Shown here: positions 55,145-63,936 of the stretch, one piece after another
Layout: each line of letters starts with the position of its first letter
Numbering within the stretch: position 1 is the stretch's first letter
Notes under the pieces: model-generated
Databases searched by the model: none
Told to the model about the DNA's origin: nothing
Seen by the model: only the letters and a program-made list of their open reading frames with translations
Made by a program: the position numbers and the translations under genes
Source of the DNA: CAZNXJ01 sp964577115
Lineage (GTDB): Bacteria > Planctomycetota > Planctomycetia > Pirellulales > Pirellulaceae
Assembly: GCA_964577115.1 (NCBI GenBank)
Contig: CAZNXJ010000013.1
Location: forward strand, 93,128 to 157,127
Length of the DNA: 64,000 bases
Reading direction: 5' to 3'

Positions 55145-56449
55145 ATGCGATCTCGGACCTGCGATGGCATTCCGCGACGTGATTTCCTGCGAGCCGGTAT
55201 GCTCGGGTCGGCAGGACTGACGCTGTCCAACTATCTGCGCTGGGCACACGCGGGCGAGCTGCGGGACGGGCCGGCCAAGGCAGCGATCTTCATTCATCTG
55301 AATGGCGGCCCGTCGCATCTCGATACCTTCGATATGAAGCCGGACGCGCCTGAGGAATATCGTGGGACGTTCCGCCCGATCAAGACGATCGTCCCGGGGA
55401 TACAAATCTGCGAGCATCTACCGAGACTCGCGCTCTGCATGAACAAAGTGACGCTGCTGCGCGGCGTGACGCATGGCATCGCGGATCACAACCTGGGCAA
55501 CGAATACGTCAATACGGGAACGCGGCCCGTCGCGTCGATCCAGCACCCCGGTTACGGTGCGGTCGTGACGCGCGAGACATGGGAGCCGAGTGACCTGCCG
55601 CCGTTTGTCGCGATCCCCGACAACCGTTTTCAGCGGCCAGGATTTTTGGGCGTAAAGTACGCGCCGCTCAGCACGGGCGCCGCACCGCGGGCCGGCCGGC
55701 CGTTCGAAGTGCGCGGCATCAGCTTGTCCCGCGGACTGACGGTTACCGAGGTCGAGCGCCGACATTCGCTACTGAAAGATCTGGACACGGCGTTCCGCGG
55801 GTACGAGCAAAAGAACGAGCTGCTGGAGGGGCTCGACCAGTTCTCCGAACAGGCTCAAGACATCATCATTTCGCCGCGCGCTCGTGAGGCATTTGACATT
55901 AGCCAGGAGCCGCCATCGTACGCCGGCAAGTTCGGCACGACGCCGTTTGGTCTGAGCTGCCTGCTGGCGACGCGGCTGATCGAAGCTGGCGTGCGGTTCG
56001 TCACGCTTTCGCATGGCGGGTGGGATACCCACGGTGAAAATTTCAGTCGCCTGGAAACTCGGCTGCTACCCCCGCTCGACGAAGGCCTCTCGGCACTGCT
56101 GATCGGTCTGGAAGAAAAAGGGCTGCTCGACTCGACGGTCGTCTTCGTGACCGGCGAATTTGGACGGACGCCGAAGGTGAACGACCGATCGAACGAGGGG
56201 GGCCGCGATCATTACCCGCGCTGCATGTTCATGCTGCTCGCTGGCGGTGGTGTCCGCGGGGGGCAAGTGCTGGGGGAAAGCGACGAGCGCGCCACGGAGC
56301 CGGCGAGCGAGGGATTCAGCCCGGACGACGTCGCGGCGACGTTCTATCACTGTCTCGGCATCGACCCGCAGAAGGAATACTATACCGACACCGGTCGCCC
56401 CATTACGCTCGTCCGTGACGGCCGCATCATTCACGACGTGCTGGCGTAA
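55145..56449 (+). CDS. DUF1501 protein, Tat-exported
   Basis: A 434-residue DUF1501 protein. It begins with a twin-Arg signal, IPRRDFLRAGMLGSAGL, so it is folded before export. The conserved FIHLNGGPSHLDTFDMKPDAP, EYVNTGTRP, GKFGTTPFGLSCLLATRL and TGEFGRTPK follow. The fold is related to the alkaline phosphatase/sulfatase superfamily, and Asp/His residues in THGENFSRLE fit that. In planctomycetes it nearly always follows a DUF1549/1553 gene, as here, suggesting a shared complex or substrate. The 112-base gap to the gene before it may hold a promoter or simply a spacer. Confidence 0.93.
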   Translation: MRSRTCDGIPRRDFLRAGMLGSAGLTLSNYLRWAHAGELRDGPAKAAIFIHLNGGPSHLDTFDMKPDAPEEYRGTFRPIKTIVPGIQICEHLPRLALCMNKVTLLRGVTHGIADHNLGNEYVNTGTRPVASIQHPGYGAVVTRETWEPSDLPPFVAIPDNRFQRPGFLGVKYAPLSTGAAPRAGRPFEVRGISLSRGLTVTEVERRHSLLKDLDTAFRGYEQKNELLEGLDQFSEQAQDIIISPRAREAFDISQEPPSYAGKFGTTPFGLSCLLATRLIEAGVRFVTLSHGGWDTHGENFSRLETRLLPPLDEGLSALLIGLEEKGLLDSTVVFVTGEFGRTPKVNDRSNEGGRDHYPRCMFMLLAGGGVRGGQVLGESDERATEPASEGFSPDDVAATFYHCLGIDPQKEYYTDTGRPITLVRDGRIIHDVLA

Positions 56450-56696
56450 GCGACGGTAAACCTACGAGCGTCCACCGGTGCGTGACGATAATTCCGCGCG
56501 CTAGCCGGCCGGCTGCTGGCGACGGGCCGATTTGCTTGGCGAAAACGCGGACCGCTCGGTGCGTGCAGCGGATTTCCCCGTACTAGAGTCGCGAGGTAGG
56601 GCAACGTAGGCACGCGGCCACCTACTAGGACGGCCGGCGACTCGAGGCATACAATGAGTTCTCTTCCTCACCACGCACCAGGCAGCTCGCCCCAGC

Positions 56697-58271
56697 ATGA
56701 ATTTGGGCCGTTTTACGACCGGCTTTTTCTTTCTCGTCGCGCTTGCGATGCTGGGCTTTCTGCTCGTCTATATTCCTCCGCAGATCGTCCAGCACTATCG
56801 GATGTTTTCCGAACAGGAACCGCTGTGGGGGCAGATCTATTTGGCCGTCGTCGGAACGGGCGCCTTGCTGATGCTCGGGGCCACCGCGACGATCCTCGTT
56901 AAGCTCTGGATCCATTCCCGTCGCAAGCGGCGCCGGCGCGAGCGGCTCCTGAAGAATCCGAGCCAGCTCAGTTCGTCCGAAATCGAGCAGGAGCTGGCGG
57001 AGAACCTCGACGCAGTCGAGCGGCTGCGTGGCGAAGTGTCGCTTTCGCCCGAAGTTCGCCGCGAACTCGACGATCTGCAAATGCGGCTCGCCGAAAAACA
57101 GAATCGGCAGCGGCTCGAGATCGTCGCGTTCGGCTCGATCTCAAGCGGCAAGTCGTCCCTGCTGAACGTGCTGGCGGGTCGCGACGTTTTTTCGACGGAC
57201 GCTCGAGGCGGTACGACGGTCCACCGTAGTGAAGTGCCGTGGCCCGGCGCCGACCAGGTCGTGCTCGTCGATACGCCCGGCCTGGGCGAAATCGACGGCG
57301 CCGAACATGTCAACGTCTCGGCCGCTGCCGCTAAAGACGCCGACCTGGTGCTCGTCGTCGTCGATGGCCCGCTGCGCGACTATGAGTTCGCGCTGCTGCG
57401 CCGCCTGGGAGAAATGGAGAAACGCATTCTCGTATGCTTGAACAAGTCGGATTGGTATGGCACCGAGAACCTCGCGCGATTGAAAGCACAGATCGTCGAA
57501 CAGCTCCGATCAATTGTCGCCGAAGAGGACGTGGTGGCCGTGGCGGCGCAGCCCGTCGAGCGGCGGCGAGTGCGCGTACTGCCCGATGGCCGCGAGGAAG
57601 AAGAAACGGTCACCGTGCCGCCAAACATCGAGCGGCTGGCCGAACGCATGTTGCAAGTCGTGCGCAAGGATGGCCGCGACCTGCTTCTCGCCAATCTCTT
57701 GCTGCAATCGCGGGGGTTGGTCGAGCAGGCGCGCGAGCGGGTTCAGGCGGGGCTCGATCAGCGCGCCTGGCAGATTGTCGACAAATATATGTGGGGTGCG
57801 GGGGGAGCGGCCGCGCTGAGCCCGTTGCCGCTGGTCGATCTGGCGGCAGGCGGAGCGATCTCGGTGAAAATGGTGCTCGACTTGGCGAAGGTCTATCGCC
57901 AGGATGTCGACTTCGATGTCGCCGTGCAGCTTGTCTCGCAGCTGGGCAAAAACCTGGTCGCAATCCTCGGCGTCAGCCTCGCCACGCCGGCGGTGGTGGC
58001 CGCGATTGCTTCCTTGCTGAAGACGATCCCCGGAGCGGGGACGATTGCCGGCGGTCTGCTCCAAGGTATCGTACAGGCGCTGGTGACGCGCTGGATTGGA
58101 GGCGTGTTTATCCGTCACTTCAAGAACGAAATGCAGGCCGATCAGCAGGGCCTGGCCGCGCTCGCACGCGACGAATGGCAGCGCGTAACGAGCGTCGCCG
58201 AGCTGCGGAAATTGGTTGCCGCGGCCCGGGAACACTTCACGGCCGGCGACCGGCAGGGAGATAGCCGGTGA
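56697..58271 (+). CDS. Membrane-anchored GTPase with DUF697-type C-terminus
   Basis: A 524-residue protein. Two membrane helices lie at residues 8-28 and 47-71, then a basic RRKRRRRER linker and a coiled-coil-like stretch (LSSSEIEQELAENLDAVERL). The GTPase domain has a P-loop GSISSGKSS at residues 146-154, G3 DTPGLG and G4 NKSD. The C-terminal domain has glycine-rich hydrophobic segments (GGAAALSPLPLVDLAAGGAI and a LLKTIPGAGTIAGGLLQGIV stretch) of the DUF697 type. Dynamin-like or YcjX/YcjF-like membrane GTPases are the nearest analogues. It overlaps the second GTPase gene by four bases (GTGA). A TACAAT at 56650-56655 may be a -10 element. Confidence 0.87.
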   Translation: MNLGRFTTGFFFLVALAMLGFLLVYIPPQIVQHYRMFSEQEPLWGQIYLAVVGTGALLMLGATATILVKLWIHSRRKRRRRERLLKNPSQLSSSEIEQELAENLDAVERLRGEVSLSPEVRRELDDLQMRLAEKQNRQRLEIVAFGSISSGKSSLLNVLAGRDVFSTDARGGTTVHRSEVPWPGADQVVLVDTPGLGEIDGAEHVNVSAAAAKDADLVLVVVDGPLRDYEFALLRRLGEMEKRILVCLNKSDWYGTENLARLKAQIVEQLRSIVAEEDVVAVAAQPVERRRVRVLPDGREEEETVTVPPNIERLAERMLQVVRKDGRDLLLANLLLQSRGLVEQARERVQAGLDQRAWQIVDKYMWGAGGAAALSPLPLVDLAAGGAISVKMVLDLAKVYRQDVDFDVAVQLVSQLGKNLVAILGVSLATPAVVAAIASLLKTIPGAGTIAGGLLQGIVQALVTRWIGGVFIRHFKNEMQADQQGLAALARDEWQRVTSVAELRKLVAAAREHFTAGDRQGDSR

Positions 58272-59623
58272 ACGCATCCACCATTTTGCACGATTCCGAA
58301 TACAAGAAGGCGATCCAATCTGTCGAACGGACGCTCGAGAAGCTCAAAGGCTGTTCGCCCGCGGAAAAAGAGCGGCTCCAGGCCGACTACCTACAGCTCC
58401 AGGATCTGCACAAAAAACTGACGACCGGGAAGGTCGAGATCGTTGTGTTCGGCGAGATCAGTACGGGGAAGTCGGCTCTGATCAATGCGCTGCTGGGCGC
58501 CTCGGTCGCGGCGGTCGATGTGCAGGGAGGCTGGACGAAGGAGATTGCCGAGTCGGAATGGCAGGGCTGCACATACCAACTGCCCGGCTTCGCGGAATCG
58601 AAGGTCGTGCTGGTCGATACGCCGGGTATCAATGAAGTGCAGGGCGAAATGCGCGGTCGGTTGGCCAGCGAAGCCGCTCGGCGAGCCGACCTCATCCTGT
58701 TCGTTACCGATTCGGATCTCAACGAGATCGAACACGCCGCGCTGCTCCAGTTGATCGGCCTGCACAAGCCGCTGATCCTGGTATTGAACAAGGCCGACCT
58801 CTACAGCCCTGCGCAGCGCGAGCGGCTGCTCGAGGTGCTGCGCGACGAGCGGCTGAAGGGCCTACTGTCGCCGGAACAGATCGTCCTGACGGCAGCGGAT
58901 CCGCGCGAGGTGGAATACATCATCGAAGCGCCCGACGGACGCACTCGCAGCGAGTGGCGGCGGCCGCCGCCCGATGTCGAAGAACTGAAGGTCCGGATCC
59001 TCGAGATTCTCCAGCGCGAAGGACTCGCACTGGTCACGCTATCGGCAGCGATGTTCGCGGCGGACAAGTCGGACCGGATCGCTTCGCTCCGCGTGCAGCT
59101 GCGCGAAGCGCGAGCGAACCAGGTGATCATGAGCTACGCCGTCGTGAAGGCCGTGGCTGTGGCGCTCAACCCCGTCGGCGTCGTCGATGTCCTTGGCGGC
59201 AGCGCCGTCGACATCACGATGGTCGTGACACTCGCCAGCATTTACGGGCTCGAACTCTCCTGGCCCCACGCGCAGCGGCTGGTCAAATCCATCTTCGGCG
59301 CCGCCGGCCTCGTGATGCTCGGCGAAGTCTTCGTACATTTCTCCTCATCGGCATTCAAAACTCTGACACTTGGCGCCGGTACGATCCTCACCGCGCTGCC
59401 GCAAGGTGCGGCGGCCGGGTTCGGCTCGTACATCGTCGGCCATGCCGCCAAGTACTACTTCGAACATGGCGCGTCCTGGGGACGCGAAGGACCCAAGCAG
59501 GTCGTCCGGCGCATCCTCGAGACGACTGACAAACAATCCGTGATCCAGCATCTCAAGGACGAGATCCAGAAGCGCCTGCTCCACAACCCGCACGCTCAAT
59601 CGCCAGAAAGTAAAGCACCGTGA
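58268..59623 (+). CDS. Second GTPase with DUF697-type C-terminus
   Basis: A 451-residue paralogue of the preceding GTPase, without N-terminal membrane helices. Residues 1-55 are a coiled coil (VERTLEKLKGCSPAEKERLQADYLQL). The P-loop is GEISTGKSA at 62-70, G3 is DTPGIN and G4 NKAD. The C-terminal part repeats the glycine-rich hydrophobic architecture (NPVGVVDVLGGSAVDITMVV and others). The pair is coupled at both ends (GTGA before, GTGA after), so all three proteins of this operon are made together. A heteromeric membrane-remodelling or envelope-sensing machine is a reasonable guess, but the role is unknown. Confidence 0.87.
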   Translation: MNASTILHDSEYKKAIQSVERTLEKLKGCSPAEKERLQADYLQLQDLHKKLTTGKVEIVVFGEISTGKSALINALLGASVAAVDVQGGWTKEIAESEWQGCTYQLPGFAESKVVLVDTPGINEVQGEMRGRLASEAARRADLILFVTDSDLNEIEHAALLQLIGLHKPLILVLNKADLYSPAQRERLLEVLRDERLKGLLSPEQIVLTAADPREVEYIIEAPDGRTRSEWRRPPPDVEELKVRILEILQREGLALVTLSAAMFAADKSDRIASLRVQLREARANQVIMSYAVVKAVAVALNPVGVVDVLGGSAVDITMVVTLASIYGLELSWPHAQRLVKSIFGAAGLVMLGEVFVHFSSSAFKTLTLGAGTILTALPQGAAAGFGSYIVGHAAKYYFEHGASWGREGPKQVVRRILETTDKQSVIQHLKDEIQKRLLHNPHAQSPESKAP

Positions 59624-59919
59624 CTCGCGTCCATGCTGTCGGCCATCCGGAAATTCCTCCTCTTGAAATGCCGGCTCGGTTCCGCACCGAGATCGTGTAC
59701 TTCATCACGCCGGGCGGTCCGGACGGAACGGCCAAGTTGCCGGAAGGCGAGTACTGGGTGCGGCTCGACGACGCCCGCCGCTGGCTCGACGAACTTGTTA
59801 TTCGGATCGTTTCCCCGCTGGATGCTCAGGCGCAAGCCGAGATCGAGTTGAGCGAAGACCACGAAGTTTGGCTCGAATGGATGGTCGCGCACGGCATCGA
59901 GCACGTGCGGATCGAGTGA
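59620..59919 (+). CDS. Small hypothetical protein coupled to the GTPase pair
   Basis: A 99-residue acidic protein, starting at a GTG that overlaps the upstream TGA by three bases, which makes it a real gene. The sequence has PEGEYWVRLDDARRWLDELV, then SPLDAQAQAEIELSEDHEVWLEWMV and ends with EHVRIE. It has no membrane segment. I do not recognise the family. The tight coupling suggests a regulator or adaptor for the two GTPases. Confidence 0.75.
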   Translation: MTRVHAVGHPEIPPLEMPARFRTEIVYFITPGGPDGTAKLPEGEYWVRLDDARRWLDELVIRIVSPLDAQAQAEIELSEDHEVWLEWMVAHGIEHVRIE

Positions 59920-59976
59920 GGAGTTAGGCCACGCGGAGTCGGAAGCCGCTGGCAGGTCGACTGTGAGCCGCCTGGG

Positions 59977-60009
59977 GCCTGCGGGCGGCCTCGGAGGCCG
60001 CCCGCAGGC
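59977..60009. terminator. Perfect GC-rich hairpin between convergent genes
   Basis: A 16-base perfect inverted repeat (GCCTGCGGGCGGCCTC and its complement) with one base at the centre. It lies between the 3' ends of the GTPase operon (plus) and the minus-strand gene at 60046. There is no T-run on either side. It may act as a bidirectional block to transcription or as an mRNA 3'-end stabiliser. Confidence 0.6.
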
Positions 60010-60045
60010 TGGCGGGGAATCGACCCGACGCGATTCGCCGGCGCG

Positions 60046-60489
60046 TCAGGAGCCAGACGCCTCCGCCGAATCGGTTTCCGGCGCCTCGCGGCCGCCGCGC
60101 AATGCCGCGCGGCGCTGGCGCGCCTCTTCCACCATCTCGGCGACCTGCTTCTGCTGCTCGGGCGTGAGCACCGCGGCGACCTCCGCATCCCGCTTCGCTT
60201 CGATTTCGGCGAGCTGTTTCATGAGCGCGTCGATCTGTTCCTGGTACTGGCCCTGGATCGAGTAGATCTCTTCGCGCTGCGCGGCGGTGACGACTTTGGC
60301 GTAATAGGCGGGCAGCCGCCCCCGCGGCTTCTTCGGGGCCGGCTTCTTCTCCGCCGGTGCCTCGGCCGCCGGCTTCTCGGCGGGGTCCGTTTCCTGGCTC
60401 AACACGGGCGAGCTCAACAGGCCCAGCGCAAGAGCGAGCGGCAGCGCGGCGAGCGACAACCAGATGCGGCGAGCGGTCCGTTCGTACAT
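60046..60489 (-). CDS. Periplasmic Spy/CpxP-like small helical protein
   Basis: A 147-residue exported protein. The signal peptide is IWLSLAALPLALALGLL ending near SQETDPAEK. A linker of Ala/Pro/Glu/Lys repeats (AAEAPAEKKPAPKKPRGRLP) is followed by a helical region, IYSIQGQYQEQIDALMKQLAEIEAKRDAEV, then LTPEQQKQVAEMVEEARQRR. The LTPEQ motif resembles the LTxxQ family of periplasmic chaperone-like proteins, but length and context do not prove it. An AAGGAAG lies seven bases before the ATG at 60489. Confidence 0.75.
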   Translation of the reverse strand: MYERTARRIWLSLAALPLALALGLLSSPVLSQETDPAEKPAAEAPAEKKPAPKKPRGRLPAYYAKVVTAAQREEIYSIQGQYQEQIDALMKQLAEIEAKRDAEVAAVLTPEQQKQVAEMVEEARQRRAALRGGREAPETDSAEASGS

Positions 60490-60743
60490 GGGATTGCTTC
60501 CTTTCTGCAAACGCAGCGAAATGAGAATCGACACGCCGCCATTCTGGGCGCGATGTGGGGAAAGATAATGGGAAAGGGAAGGAAATCGCGTTCGAGTGCC
60601 AGGGTGTTGTCAGCGCGAGGGATGAGGGTAGTGACAAGGTGCTGTCATTGAGGGGCGCGGGGCGCGAGTGGACACTTGGTGCGCCGCGCGAGATGGACGG
60701 GCGCTAGCGCCGTGGTGCAAAACGCAGGGGCGGTGGGGCGAAG

Positions 60744-61589
60744 CTACGACACGAAGCGCCGCAGGAGACCGTCGAAGGTGTGGCGGAGCTCGGCGGGAGC
60801 CGTCGCGTCGTTCCAGGGCTCGCCGTCGGTACGCGCAAAGCCGCGCCACGTGAGCCGCAGAGGCCAGGCGTACTGGGCCGCCGCCGCGTTCACTCGGTCC
60901 GCCACACGCAGCGACCAGTGCAAGCCAAACTGGTCGCGGAAGTCGAGCCACATGCGCGTGTAGGCACTCGCGTCGGCTCGGCGAGCCAGCGGGACGGCGG
61001 CACGCACGACGGCCGCCGTTGCCAGCGCGAGGGCCACGAGCCGTAGTTCATCGCTCGGTTCCCAGCGCAGCAGCGGCAGATAGGGAGCAAACAGCAGCAT
61101 CTGCGCGGCCGCTCGGAGGATGCCGGCCAGCCACAGCCGAGTGCCCAGGCGGTGGCAAGCTTCCAGGCCGATCAAGGCCCACAAAAACCACGCTCGCACG
61201 CCGCTCATCGCCAGGTCGTCCCCGCGGCCCACCACCATCAGCTCGGCGGCCGGCAGGGCGAGGATCCCCCAGAGCGAAAGGACGATTAGCCACCAGGCGC
61301 GGTCCTGGGGCCGCTTGGCACCTAGCAGGGCCATCGCCGGACAAAACAGCGCGCTGGCGGCCATAAAGCGCAGCGGCGCGACCCACGCCCCCGGCACCGA
61401 CCAGCCGGCCACGAAGGCTGCTTCGAGGCCGATAACGAGCAGCGTGGCGCCGAGCGCAAAACGCCAAGGGACGACCAGCGTCGTACCGCGCAGCCGCGGC
61501 CGGCGCAGCAACCAGGCTCCCGTCGTGAGGACGGCAAACAGGCCGAGGTACGCCAGCGTGGCGGACGGGGTCAGAATCGTGCTCTCCAA
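60744..61589 (-). CDS. Polytopic membrane protein
   Basis: A 281-residue protein with about six hydrophobic segments, including TLAYLGLFAVLTTGAWLL, RFALGATLLVIGLEAAFVAG, RFMAASALFCPAMALLGA and DRAWWLIVLSLWGILALP. It ends with a soluble part that has YTRMWLDFRDQFGLHWSLRVADRVNAAA. The start is a TTG, as no ATG occurs nearby and an in-frame stop lies upstream, so the 5' end is uncertain. No family is recognised. It has no close neighbour in the same direction. Confidence 0.65.
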   Translation of the reverse strand: MESTILTPSATLAYLGLFAVLTTGAWLLRRPRLRGTTLVVPWRFALGATLLVIGLEAAFVAGWSVPGAWVAPLRFMAASALFCPAMALLGAKRPQDRAWWLIVLSLWGILALPAAELMVVGRGDDLAMSGVRAWFLWALIGLEACHRLGTRLWLAGILRAAAQMLLFAPYLPLLRWEPSDELRLVALALATAAVVRAAVPLARRADASAYTRMWLDFRDQFGLHWSLRVADRVNAAAAQYAWPLRLTWRGFARTDGEPWNDATAPAELRHTFDGLLRRFVS

Positions 61590-61863
61590 GTCGGCAATGA
61601 CAAACGCCTCTCACGCAAGCGGCGAGGGCAAATTTTTGGGAAAAATTCGGGCTCGCTGGTTTGCTCGGAGCAAAATCGCGAGCCATGTTAGTCCAGACGC
61701 ATTTTTAATCGTCACGCCGACGAATGTGAACGTGACCCGACGCCGCTCGTGCGGAGCGGCCGACGGATTTGAGAGCGCAGGGAGGCGCTTGGGAATACCC
61801 CAAGAGCGCGGGGGATCGAGCGGGGAGTGAGATTCCAGTAGCGTTCTCAGGGGAATTGGGGGG

Positions 61864-61897
61864 ACGGGCGAGTTCTCGCGGACTCGCCCGTTTTTTA
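61864..61897 (+). terminator. Intrinsic terminator of an unassigned transcript
   Basis: ACGGGCGAGT (61864-61873) and ACTCGCCCGT (61882-61891) form a perfect 10-base stem with loop tctcgcgg, followed by six T and ATTGCG. The nearest CDS upstream on this strand ends at 59919, about 1.9 kb away, so it probably ends a noncoding transcript that begins within the gap. Confidence 0.85.
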
Positions 61898-61902
61898 TTG
61901 CG

Positions 61903-62064
61903 CCGTGCCTTTCATGACGCCTCGCCGCCTCGCTCTACCACGCACCAATCCCCGCCGCGTTTCTCCTCAAAATCCTTTCAAGCCAGATCGGCCGACGATC
62001 CGATATCACCTGTACATCTCGCCGGGAGGGCGAGACGTTCGCTGAGATGGCCCGTATCAGGACG
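61903..62064 (+). ncRNA. Candidate small RNA region ahead of second terminator
   Basis: Between the two terminators lie 160 bases with the hairpin TCTCGCC-gggag-GGCGAGA at 62017-62035. No open frame with protein character is present. No known RNA family (6S, SRP, RNase P, tmRNA) is recognised. Strength of the case rests on the strong terminator immediately downstream. Confidence 0.35.
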
Positions 62065-62110
62065 AAGGTCATGGTACTTCGACGGAACGAAGTAGCATGA
62101 CCTTTTTTAT
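62065..62110 (+). terminator. Second intrinsic terminator with the same T-tail
   Basis: A 17-base stem (62065-62081 with 62088-62104, one G-G mismatch) and a six-base loop ACGGAA, followed by the tail TTTTTTATTGCG. The same 12-base tail follows the terminator at 61864 (61891-61902), though the stems are unrelated. The LRR gene starts 244 bases downstream. Confidence 0.88.
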
Positions 62111-62353
62111 TGCGTCATTTCCGGCGACTTCGCCGGCGGCCGCTCCCCCGAGCCACCCGCGACAGGCCCGCCGCCAACGGCTAAAATTCCTCGTGGGTGC
62201 GGATCCCCACGGATCCTTCGGGCCTCGCGCGACTGCGTCTCACGACGAGACGTAAGCGTGTCGCCACCCTGCTCGACGCCCCCCACCGATCACCACGCGC
62301 CACGCGGCGCGCTGGACTCTCATAACCTAAGCTCTCCCGGAGTCGTTCTCGAT

Positions 62354-63706
62354 ATGACTACCACATGGCGCGCCCTGGCTGGGTGCTTGGCATTGATGGG
62401 ACTCGTAGCGCTCGCCGGCTGTCGGCCGCAGGCCACCACGCCACCCGCCGACGCCACGGCCACTCAAGCGGAAGCGAAAGGTTCGACCGACAAGAAGGCC
62501 GCTCCCGCCGAACCGGATGACGAGGCGTCCGTCGAGCAGCTCGAGGCCATCGGTGCGAAGCTCGATCGCAACGATGCCGGGAGCATCGTCAGCGTCAATC
62601 TGACCGTCGCACAGCACTGCACGGACGACGATCTGGCGCTCGTGGCAAAACTCCCGTCGCTCGAACGGCTGGTGCTCGCCGGGCCCGAAATTAGCGACGC
62701 CGGACTCGATCACCTCGTCGGACTCAAACGCCTCAAGACGCTCGACCTGAGCGGCACCGCGATCACCGACGCTGGTGTCGAGAAGCTTAAGAACATCCCG
62801 TCGCTTGAGAACATCGATCTCTACCGCACGGCGATCACCGATGAGGCCACTCGGCACCTGGCCGAGCTGCCGAGGATCCGCGTGATCGAGCTGACGCGGT
62901 GCAACGTCGGTGACAAGGCGCTCGAGCATCTCAAGGACGCGACCACGCTGCGCGTGCTGGATTTGACGGAAGTTAGCGGATCGCGCGGAGGCATCTCGGA
63001 CGCCGGGCTCGCGCACTTGTCGAACCTCACCAACCTCCAGTTCCTCCGCGTCTGGGGTTCGCAAATCACAGATGCCGGCATGGTGCATCTCGAACCGCTG
63101 AAGAACCTGCGCATCCTAGGGTTGGCGGACACGTTCGTCTCCGACGCGGGCATGGAAAGTATCGGGAAGCTGGAAAACCTCCGCGAGCTCTCGATGTACC
63201 AGACGTACCTCAGCGACAACGGGCTACAGCACCTGGCGAACTGCCCGCATCTGACCAAGCTGAACATCCGCGCGAACAGCGGCGTGGGTGACGCCGGCGT
63301 AGCCGCGCTGAAGAACGTGCCGAGCCTCAAGGAGCTGGACCTCAGCGAGACCTCGGTGGGCGATGAGGGTGTCGCGGTGATCGCCGAACTGCCCAACCTC
63401 GAGAATCTCAACCTGCTGCGAACGAACGTGACCGACGCGGCGCTCGAACACGTTGGCAAGATCAAAACGCTCAAAAGGCTGAACCTTGATAACGTTAAAG
63501 TCACCGACGCCGGTCTGCCGCACCTCGCACAGCTCGAGAACCTCGAGTGGCTTCACCTGGGCCGCAACAACATCAGCGACGAAGGCCTCCAGCATTTGCA
63601 CGGCCTGCCGCTCAAGACGCTGCTGATCAACAACACGCCCAACGTGACCTCCGAAGGCCTGGCAAAGCTCGAAGAAGCGATCCCCGGCATTCGGATTCAG
63701 CAATAA
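62354..63706 (+). CDS. Leucine-rich-repeat lipoprotein
   Basis: A 450-residue exported lipoprotein. The signal ends LVALAGC, giving a lipidated Cys. A spacer of about 55 residues rich in Ala/Pro/Lys precedes about 13 leucine-rich repeats of 24-25 residues with the pattern LKTLDLSGTAITDAGVEKL, NLRELSMYQTYLSDNGLQHL and NLEWLHLGRNNISDEGLQHL. This is the bacterial/RNI-like subclass. LRR lipoproteins of this kind are typical of planctomycetes and likely bind protein ligands in the envelope. The start at 62354 is chosen for the signal peptide. Confidence 0.9.
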   Translation: MTTTWRALAGCLALMGLVALAGCRPQATTPPADATATQAEAKGSTDKKAAPAEPDDEASVEQLEAIGAKLDRNDAGSIVSVNLTVAQHCTDDDLALVAKLPSLERLVLAGPEISDAGLDHLVGLKRLKTLDLSGTAITDAGVEKLKNIPSLENIDLYRTAITDEATRHLAELPRIRVIELTRCNVGDKALEHLKDATTLRVLDLTEVSGSRGGISDAGLAHLSNLTNLQFLRVWGSQITDAGMVHLEPLKNLRILGLADTFVSDAGMESIGKLENLRELSMYQTYLSDNGLQHLANCPHLTKLNIRANSGVGDAGVAALKNVPSLKELDLSETSVGDEGVAVIAELPNLENLNLLRTNVTDAALEHVGKIKTLKRLNLDNVKVTDAGLPHLAQLENLEWLHLGRNNISDEGLQHLHGLPLKTLLINNTPNVTSEGLAKLEEAIPGIRIQQ

Positions 63707-63738
63707 GCGGGGGACGCCGCGCATTACACCCAATCGGC

Positions 63739-63802
63739 CCACCATCCGGCCTACCGCAACGCGGCGGCCTCCGCGTGGCCCCGCCGAATCGAGAACCGCG
63801 AA
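63739..63802 (+). repeat. 64-base direct repeat, copy 1
   Basis: This segment is repeated at 63937-64000 with five mismatches in 64 bases. It begins CCACCATCCGGCC and ends GAACCGCGAA. It lies just after the LRR gene with no coding sequence of its own. The second copy runs into the window edge, so the array may continue. Confidence 0.85.
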
Positions 63803-63821
63803 GCGGTGGATCCCAAAGTAG

Positions 63822-63855
63822 CCCAGGGGAAGGGCCGCAGGTCCGCACCCCTGGG
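63822..63855 (+). repeat. Hairpin CCCAGGGG/CCCCTGGG
   Basis: CCCAGGGG (63822-63829) and CCCCTGGG (63848-63855) form an 8-base stem around an 18-base loop. It resembles short repetitive intergenic hairpins seen in planctomycete genomes. No T-run follows. Confidence 0.5.
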
Positions 63856-63858
63856 TGG

Positions 63859-63884
63859 CGAGGTGTGGGAACGCGCTCACCTCG
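63859..63884 (+). repeat. Hairpin CGAGGTG/CACCTCG
   Basis: A 7-base perfect stem (63859-63865 with 63878-63884) and a 12-base loop, directly after the previous hairpin and between the two 64-base repeats. Its function is unknown; it could be part of the repeat unit. Confidence 0.5.
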
Positions 63885-63936
63885 GGACAATGCGTTTTGC
63901 GCCCGCGCACAGCGCAAATCACGGAGACAATCCGCT

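Larger units (their letters stand above)
61590..62353. other. Long intergenic gap with two strong terminators
   Basis: 764 bases without a confident CDS. It carries two intrinsic terminators on the plus strand (listed separately), although no plus-strand gene precedes them in this gap. Short open frames cross it but none shows protein-like sequence. A hairpin at 62017-62035 and the terminators make small noncoding RNAs the best explanation. Confidence 0.5.
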
